Assembly (NCBI GenBank): GCA_030522415.1
Contig: JAMASW010000041.1
Coordinates: forward strand, 83,551-147,550
Direction: 5' to 3'
DNA length: 64,000 nucleotides
Source of the DNA: Channallabes apus
Lineage: Eukaryota; Chordata; Actinopteri; Siluriformes; Clariidae
In this document: positions 57,301 through 64,000 of the stretch, piece after piece
Position numbering within the stretch: position 1 is the first letter of the stretch
Layout: each line of letters opens with the position of its first letter
Notes under the pieces: generated by a model
Database searches by the model: none
What the model was told of the DNA's origin: nothing
The model's input: the letters and a program-made list of their open reading frames with translations, nothing else
Position numbers and translations under genes: made by a program

Positions 57301-60300
57301 GTTATTACAATGTTATTACAATGTTATTACAATGTTATTACACTGTTATTACAATGTTATTACAGTGTTATTACAATGTTATTACAATGTTATTACAATG
57401 TTATTACACTGTTATTACAATGTTATTACACTGTTATAACACTGTTATTACAATGTTATTACACTGTTATTACACTGTTATAACACTGTTATTACAATGT
57501 TATTACACTGTTATTACACTGTTATTACAATGTTATTACACTGTTATTACACTGTTATTACACTGTTATAACACTGTTATTACACTGTTATTACAATGTT
57601 ATTACACTGTTATAACACTGTTATTACAATGTTATTACACTGTTATTACAATGTTATTACAATGTTATTACAATGTTATTACACTGTTATTACAATGTTA
57701 TTACACTGTTATTACAATGTTATTACAATGTTATTACAATGTTATTACAATGTTATTACAATGTTATTACACTGTTATTACAGTGTTATTACAATGTTAT
57801 TACAATGTTATTACAATGTTATTACACTGTTATTACAATGTTATTACACTGTTATTACAATGTTATTACAGTGTTATTACACTGTTATTACAATGTTATT
57901 ACACTGTTATTACAATGTTACTACAATGTTATTACAATGTTATTACACTGTTATTACAATGTTATTACACTGTTATTACACTGTTATTACAGTGTTATAA
58001 CACTGTTATTACAATGTTATTACACTGTTATTACAATGTTATTACACTGTTATTACACTGTTATTACAATGTTATTACACTGTTATTACAATGTTATTAC
58101 ACTGTTATTACAGTGTTATTACAATGTTATTACACTGTTATTACAATGTTATTACAATGTTATTACACTGTTATTACAATGTTATTACACTGTTATTACA
58201 ATGTTATTACACTGTTATTACAGTGTTATTACAATGTTATTACACTGTTATTACAGTGTTATTACAATGTTATTACAATGTTATTACAATGTTATTACAC
58301 TGTTATTACAATGTTATTACAGTGTTATTACAATGTTATTACAATGTTATTACAATGTTATTACACTGTTATTACAATGTTATTACACTGTTATAACACT
58401 GTTATTACAATGTTATTACACTGTTATTACACTGTTATAACACTGTTATTACAATGTTATTACACTGTTATTACACTGTTATTACAATGTTATTACACTG
58501 TTATTACACTGTTATTACACTGTTATAACACTGTTATTACACTGTTATTACAATGTTATTACACTGTTATAACACTGTTATTACAATGTTATTACACTGT
58601 TATTACAATGTTATTACAATGTTATTACACTGTTATTACACTGTTATTACAATGTTATTACACTGTTATTACAGTGTTATTACAATGTTATTACACTGTT
58701 ATTACAGTGTTATTACAATGTTATTACAATGTTATTACAATGTTATTACACTGTTATTACACTGTTATTACAATGTTATTACACTGTTATTACAATGTTA
58801 TTACAATGTTATTACACTGTTATTACAATGTTATTACACTGTTATTACAATGTTATTACAATGTTATTACACTGTTATTACAATGTTATTACACTGTTAT
58901 TACAATGTTATTACACTGTTATTACAGTGTTATTACAATGTTATTACACTGTTATTACAGTGTTATTACAATGTTATTACAATGTTATTACAATGTTATT
59001 ACACTGTTATTACAATGTTTATTACACGTGTTATTACAATGTTATTACAATGTTATTACAATGTTATTACACTGTTATTACAATGTTATTACACTGTTAT
59101 AACACTGTTATTACAATGTTATTACACTGTTATTACACTGTTATTACACTGTTATTACAATGTTATTACACTGTTATTACACTGTTATTACAATGTTATT
59201 ACACTGTTATTACACTGTTATTACAATGTTATTACACTGTTATTACAATGTTATTACACTGTTATTACACTGTTATTACAATGTTATTACACTGTTATTA
59301 CAATGTTATTACAATGTTATTACAATGTTATTACACTGTTATTACAATGTTATTACACTGTTATTACAATGTTATTACACTGTTATTACAATGTTATTAC
59401 AATGTTATTACAATGTTATTACACTGTTATTACAGTGTTATTACAATGTTATTACAATGTTATTACAATGTTATTACACTGTTATTACAATGTTATTACA
59501 CTGTTATTACAATGTTATTACAGTGTTATTACACTGTTATTACAATGTTATTACACTGTTATTACAATGTTATTACAATGTTATTACAATGTTATTACAC
59601 TGTTATTACAATGTTATTACACTGTTATTACACTGTTATTACAGTGTTATAACACTGTTATTACAATGTTATTACACTGTTATTACAATGTTATTACACT
59701 GTTATTACACTGTTATTACAATGTTATTACACTGTTATTACAATGTTATTACACTGTTATTACAGTGTTATTACAATGTTATTACACTGTTATTACAATG
59801 TTATTACAATGTTATTACACTGTTATTACAATGTTATTACACTGTTATTACAATGTTATTACACTGTTATTACAGTGTTATTACAATGTTATTACACTGT
59901 TATTACAGTGTTATTACAATGTTATTACAATGTTATTACAATGTTATTACACTGTTATTACAATGTTATTACAGTGTTATTACAATGTTATTACAATGTT
60001 ATTACAATGTTATTACACTGTTATTACAATGTTATTACACTGTTATAACACTGTTATTACAATGTATTACACTGTTATTACACTGTTATAACACTGTTAT
60101 TACAATGTTATTACACTGTTATTACACTGTTATTACAATGTTATTACACTGTTATTACACTGTTATTACACTGTTATAACACTGTTATTACAATGTTATT
60201 ACAATGTTATTACACTGTTATAACACTGTTATTACAATGTTATTACACTGTTATTACAATGTTATTACACTGTTATTACAGTGTTATTACAATGTTATTA

Positions 60301-62340
60301 CACTGTTATTACAATGTTATTACAATGTTATTACACTGTTATTACAATGTTATTACACTGTTATTACAATGTTATTACACTGTTATTACAGTGTTATTAC
60401 AATGTTATTACACTGTTATTACAGTGTTATTACAATGTTATTACAATGTTATTACAATGTTATTACACTGTTATTACAATGTTATTACAGTGTTATTACA
60501 ATGTTATTACAATGTTATTACAATGTTATTACAGTGTTATTACAATGTTATTACAATGTTATTACAATGTTATTACACTGTTATTACAATGTTATTACAA
60601 TGTTATTACACTGTTATTACAATGTTATTACAATGTTATTACACTGTTATTACACTGTTATTACACTGTTATTACAATGTTATTACAATGTTATTACAAT
60701 GTTATTACACTGTTATTACAATGTTATTACAATGTTATTACAATGTTATTACACTGTTATTACAATGTTATTACACTGTTATTACACTGTTATTACAGTG
60801 TTATACACTGTTATTACAATGTTATTACACTGTTATTACAATGTTATTACACTGTTATTACACTGTTATTACAATGTTATTACACTGTTATTACAATGTT
60901 ATTACACTGTTATTACAGTGTTATTACAATGTTATTACACTGTTATTACAATGTTATTACAATGTTATTACACTGTTATTACAATGTTATTACACTGTTA
61001 TTACAATGTTATTACACTGTTATTACAGTGTTATTACAATGTTATTACACTGTTATTACAGTGTTATTACAATGTTATTACAATGTTATTACAATGTTAT
61101 TACACTGTTATTACAATGTTATTACAGTGTTATTACAATGTTATTACAATGTTATTACAATGTTATTACACTGTTATTACAATGTTATTACACTGTTATA
61201 ACACTGTTATTACAATGTTATTACACTGTTATTACACTGTTATAACACTGTTATTACAATGTTATTACACTGTTATTACACTGTTATTACAATGTTATTA
61301 CAATGTTATTACACTGTATTACATGTTATACACTGTTATTACACTGTTATTACAATGTTATTACACTGTTATAACACTGTTATTACAATGTTATTACACT
61401 GTTATTACAATGTTATTACAATGTTATAACACTGTTATTACACTGTTATTACAATGTTATTACACTGTTATTACAGTGTTATTACAATGTTATTACACTG
61501 TTATTACAGTGTTATTACAATGTTATTACAATGTTATTACAATGTTATTACACTGTTATTACAATGTTATTACACTGTTATTACAGTGTTATTACAATGT
61601 TATTACAATGTTATTACAATGTTATTACACTGTTATTACAATGTTATTACAGTGTTATTACAATGTTATTACAATGTTATTACAATGTTATTACAGTGTT
61701 ATTACAATGTTATTACAATGTTATTACAATGTTATTACACTGTTATTACAATGTTATTACACTGTTATTACAATGTTATTACAGTGTTATTACACTGTTA
61801 TTACAATGTTATTACACTGTTATTACAATGTTACTACAATGTTATTACAATGTTATTACACTGTTATTACAATGTTATTACACTGTTATTACACTGTTAT
61901 TACAGTGTTATAACACTGTTATTACAATGTTATTACACTGTTATTACAATGTTATTACACTGTTATTACACTGTTATTACAATGTTATTACACTGTTATT
62001 ACAATGTTATTACACTGTTATTACAGTGTTATTACAATGTTATTACACTGTTATTACAATGTTATTACAATGTTATTACACTGTTATTACAATGTTATTA
62101 CAGTGTTATTACAATGTTATTACAATGTTATTACAATGTTATTACACTGTTATTACAATGTTATTACAATGTTATTACACTGTTATTACAATGTTATTAC
62201 AATGTTATTACACTGTTATTACAATGTTATTACACTGTTATTACACTGTTATTACAATGTTATTACAATGTTATTACACTGTTATTACAATGTTACTACA
62301 CTGTTATTACAATGTTATAACACTGTTATTACAATGTATA
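51351..62340 (+). repeat. 11-bp satellite, plus orientation (block 19, 11.0 kb)
   Basis: About 999 monomers, the longest uniform block. 51,350-52,942 largely repeats 27,207-28,799 (offset 24,143), with the CpG doublet at 52,580/52,778. A 306-bp sub-module recurs at 54,681, 55,385, 58,091 and 59,743. The first three intervals are whole monomers (704 and 2,706 bp); the last, 1,652 bp, contains a two-base insertion near 59,027. Single-base indels appear from 59.0 kb on. Confidence 0.95.
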
Positions 62341-62345
62341 TAACA
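62335..62345. repeat. Convergent switch, one-base-deleted palindrome
   Basis: TGTATATAACA, the junction palindrome lacking one T, so it is no longer perfectly symmetric. The right flank is B-type for about 100 bp, with losses near 62,435. The left flank lacks the CACCG tag. Confidence 0.92.
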
Positions 62346-64000
62346 GTGTAATAACATTGTAATAACAGTGTTATAACATTGTAATAACACTGTAATAACA
62401 GTGTAATAACATTGTAATAACACTGTAATAACATTGTAATACAGTGTAATACAGTGTTATAACAGTGTAATAACAGTGTAATAACATTGTAATAACAGTG
62501 TAATAACATTGTAATAACAGTGTAATAACATTGTAATAACAGTGTAATAACAGTGTTATAACAGTGTAATAACATTGTAATAACAGTGTAATAACAGTGT
62601 AATAACAGTGTAATAACATTGTAATAACAGTGTAATAACATTGTAATAACATTGTAATAACAGTGTAATAACATTGTAATAACATTGTAATAACAGTGTA
62701 ATAACATTGTAATAACATTGTAATAACATTGTAATAACACTGTAATAACATTGTAATAACATTGTAATAACATTGTAATAACACTGTAATAACATTGTAA
62801 TAACAGTGTAATAACATTGTAATAACATTGTAATAACATTGTAATAACACTGTAATAACAGTGTAATAACATTGTAATAACACTGTAATAACAGTGTAAT
62901 AACATTGTAATAACAGTGTAATAACATTGTAATAACAGTGTAATAACATTGTAATAACATTGTAATAACAGTGTAATAACATTGTAATAACACTGTAATA
63001 ACAGTGTAATAACATTGTAATAACAGTGTAATAACATTGTAATAACAGTGTAATAACAGTGTAATAACATTGTAATAACAGTGTAATAACATTGTAATAA
63101 CAGTGTTATAACACTGTAATAACAGTGTAATAACAGTGTAATAACATTGTAATAACAGTGTAATAACATTGTAATAACATTGTAATAACATTGTAATAAC
63201 AGTGTAATAACATTGTAATAACAGTGTAATAACATTGTAATAACATTGTAATAACAGTGTAATAACATTGTAATAACAGTGTAATAACATTGTAATAACA
63301 TTGTAATAACATTGTAATAACACTGTAATAACATTGTAATAACATTGTAATAACATTGTAATAACACTGTAATAACATTGTAATAACAGTGTAATAACAT
63401 TGTAATACATTGTAATAACATTGTAATAACACTGTAATAACAGTGTAATAACATTGTAATAACAGTGTAATAACATTGTAATAACATTGTAATAACATTG
63501 TAATAACACTGTAATAACATTGTAATAACATTGTAATAACACTGTAATAACAGTGTAATAACATTGTAATAACAGTGTAATAACAGTGTTAATAACATTG
63601 TAATAACATTGTAATAACAGTGTAATAACATTGTAATAACAGTGTTATAACAGTGTAATAACATTGTAATAACAGTGTAATAACAGTGTTAATAACAGTG
63701 TAATAACAGTGTAATAACAGTGTAATAACATTGTAATAACAGTGTAATAACATTGTAATAACATTGTAATAACAGTGTAATAACAGTGTAATAACAGTGT
63801 AATAACATTGTAATAACAGTGTTATAACAGTGTAATAACATTGTAATAACAGTGTAATAACATTGTAATAACATACTGTAATAACATTGTAATAACACTT
63901 GTAATAACATTGTAATAACAGTGTAATAACATTGTAATAACATTGTAATAACACTGTAATAACAGTGTAATAACATTGTAATAACACTGTAATAACAGTG
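62341..64000 (-). repeat. 11-bp satellite, minus orientation (block 20)
   Basis: About 151 monomers up to the window end, with seven or more single- or double-base indels. The array continues beyond the window. Confidence 0.95.

Larger units (their letters stand above)
59016..64000. repeat. Indel-rich, degenerate part of the array
   Basis: Monomers of abnormal length accumulate here. They are TGTTTATTACA followed by CG (59,016), TGTATTACAC (60,063), TGTTATACAC (60,799), TGTATTACA and TGTTATACAC (61,315-61,333), TGTATATAACA (62,335), TGTAATACAG twice (62,435-62,454), TGTAATACAT (63,401), TGTTAATAACA (63,587 and 63,687), CATACTG (about 63,873) and CACTTGT (about 63,897). Between 627 and 59,000 such single-base changes are almost confined to 22.9 and 36.1 kb. 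Confidence 0.9.

Noticed and set aside
627..62340. Long open reading frames, up to about 1,113 codons, on both strands
   Set aside because: They follow array direction exactly, occur in all three frames with the same repeated peptide, start and end at monomer variants, and the repeat order varies only through the variable base. There is no sign of codon constraint, signal or domain. They are by-products of a stop-free monomer.
1815..62345. TATA-box promoters at TTATATAA in the switch palindrome
   Set aside because: The motif is a direct outcome of joining two half-monomers and has no associated gene or initiator. It is not supported as regulatory.
1..64000. CRISPR array
   Set aside because: There are no unique spacers between repeats: only one base varies per 11 bp, and no cas-like genes are present.
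1..64000. Telomeric repeat
   Set aside because: The monomer is not G-rich on one strand, does not resemble TTAGGG-type or related telomere units, and switches direction repeatedly.
1..64000. Centromere identity through a CENP-B box
   Set aside because: The published CENP-B box consensus needs TTCG and CGGG cores, and the array has almost no CpG and no such motif. A centromeric role is possible but cannot be shown from sequence.
1..64000. All switches as assembly artefacts
   Set aside because: Fold-back artefacts would give arbitrary breakpoints with perfectly mirrored flanks. Here the same 12-mer and spacer forms recur with module-specific, non-mirrored variable bases on the two sides. Individual switches still need read support.
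1..64000. tRNA, rRNA or other structured RNA genes
   Set aside because: No conserved boxes or GC-containing stems occur anywhere; composition is uniform satellite.

Overview
The window is a single array of non-coding satellite (minisatellite-like) DNA. I find no gene, RNA gene, transposon, CRISPR array or ordinary promoter. Apart from a 200-base run of N (427-626) and a 57-bp island (22,971-23,027), every base belongs to an 11-bp monomer, TGTTATTACA plus one variable base (A, C or G). That is roughly 5,800 monomers. GC content, judged from the monomer, is about 18-27 %. A tandem array of this size, with kilobase-scale higher-order repeats and inversions, points to nuclear heterochromatin of a eukaryote (centromeric, pericentromeric, subtelomeric or sex-chromosome-like). 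The species cannot be named from this sequence. The exactly 200-base gap looks like a scaffolding join.

The main feature is that the array repeatedly changes strand. I call the TGTTATTACA reading '+' and its complement TGTAATAACA '-'. The layout is: - 1-426; gap 427-626; + 627-1,820; - 1,821-2,008; + 2,009-8,168; - 8,169-11,043; + 11,045-12,631; - 12,632-12,821; + 12,823-16,133; - 16,134-18,997; + 18,999-20,442; - 20,443-22,921; a short + patch and the island 22,923-23,027; - 23,028-27,206; + 27,208-36,208; - 36,209-37,278; + 37,280-45,179; - 45,180-46,612; + 46,614-49,578; - 49,579-51,349; + 51,351-62,340; - 62,341-64,000. All nine +/- switches use the palindrome TGTTATATAACA (one copy has lost a base). 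Nearly all -/+ switches use TGTAATAACA, one spacer base, then TGTTATTACA. The spacer is C up to 22.9 kb and G from 27.2 kb on, so the whole higher-order module is turned round between the two halves. The mirror axis is near 25,064.

Above the monomer there is a higher-order layer marked by rare variants: TGTTATAACA, TGTTATCACA, CGTTATTACA, TGTTATTTCA, TGGTATTACA, TGTTCTTACA, 8-bp and 9-bp monomers. They recur at fixed distances and show direct duplications (about 9-10 kb, 1,749, 660, 657 and 264 bp) and inverted ones. Length differences between copies are usually whole monomers, for example exactly 100 monomers between the copies at 27.2 and 37.3 kb. From about 59 kb onward, single-base indels become much commoner.

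The long open frames across the window are by-products of the repeat. The + strand monomer has no stop codon in any frame, and 11 is not a multiple of 3, so all three frames give the same 11-residue cycle. They mark array direction, not genes.
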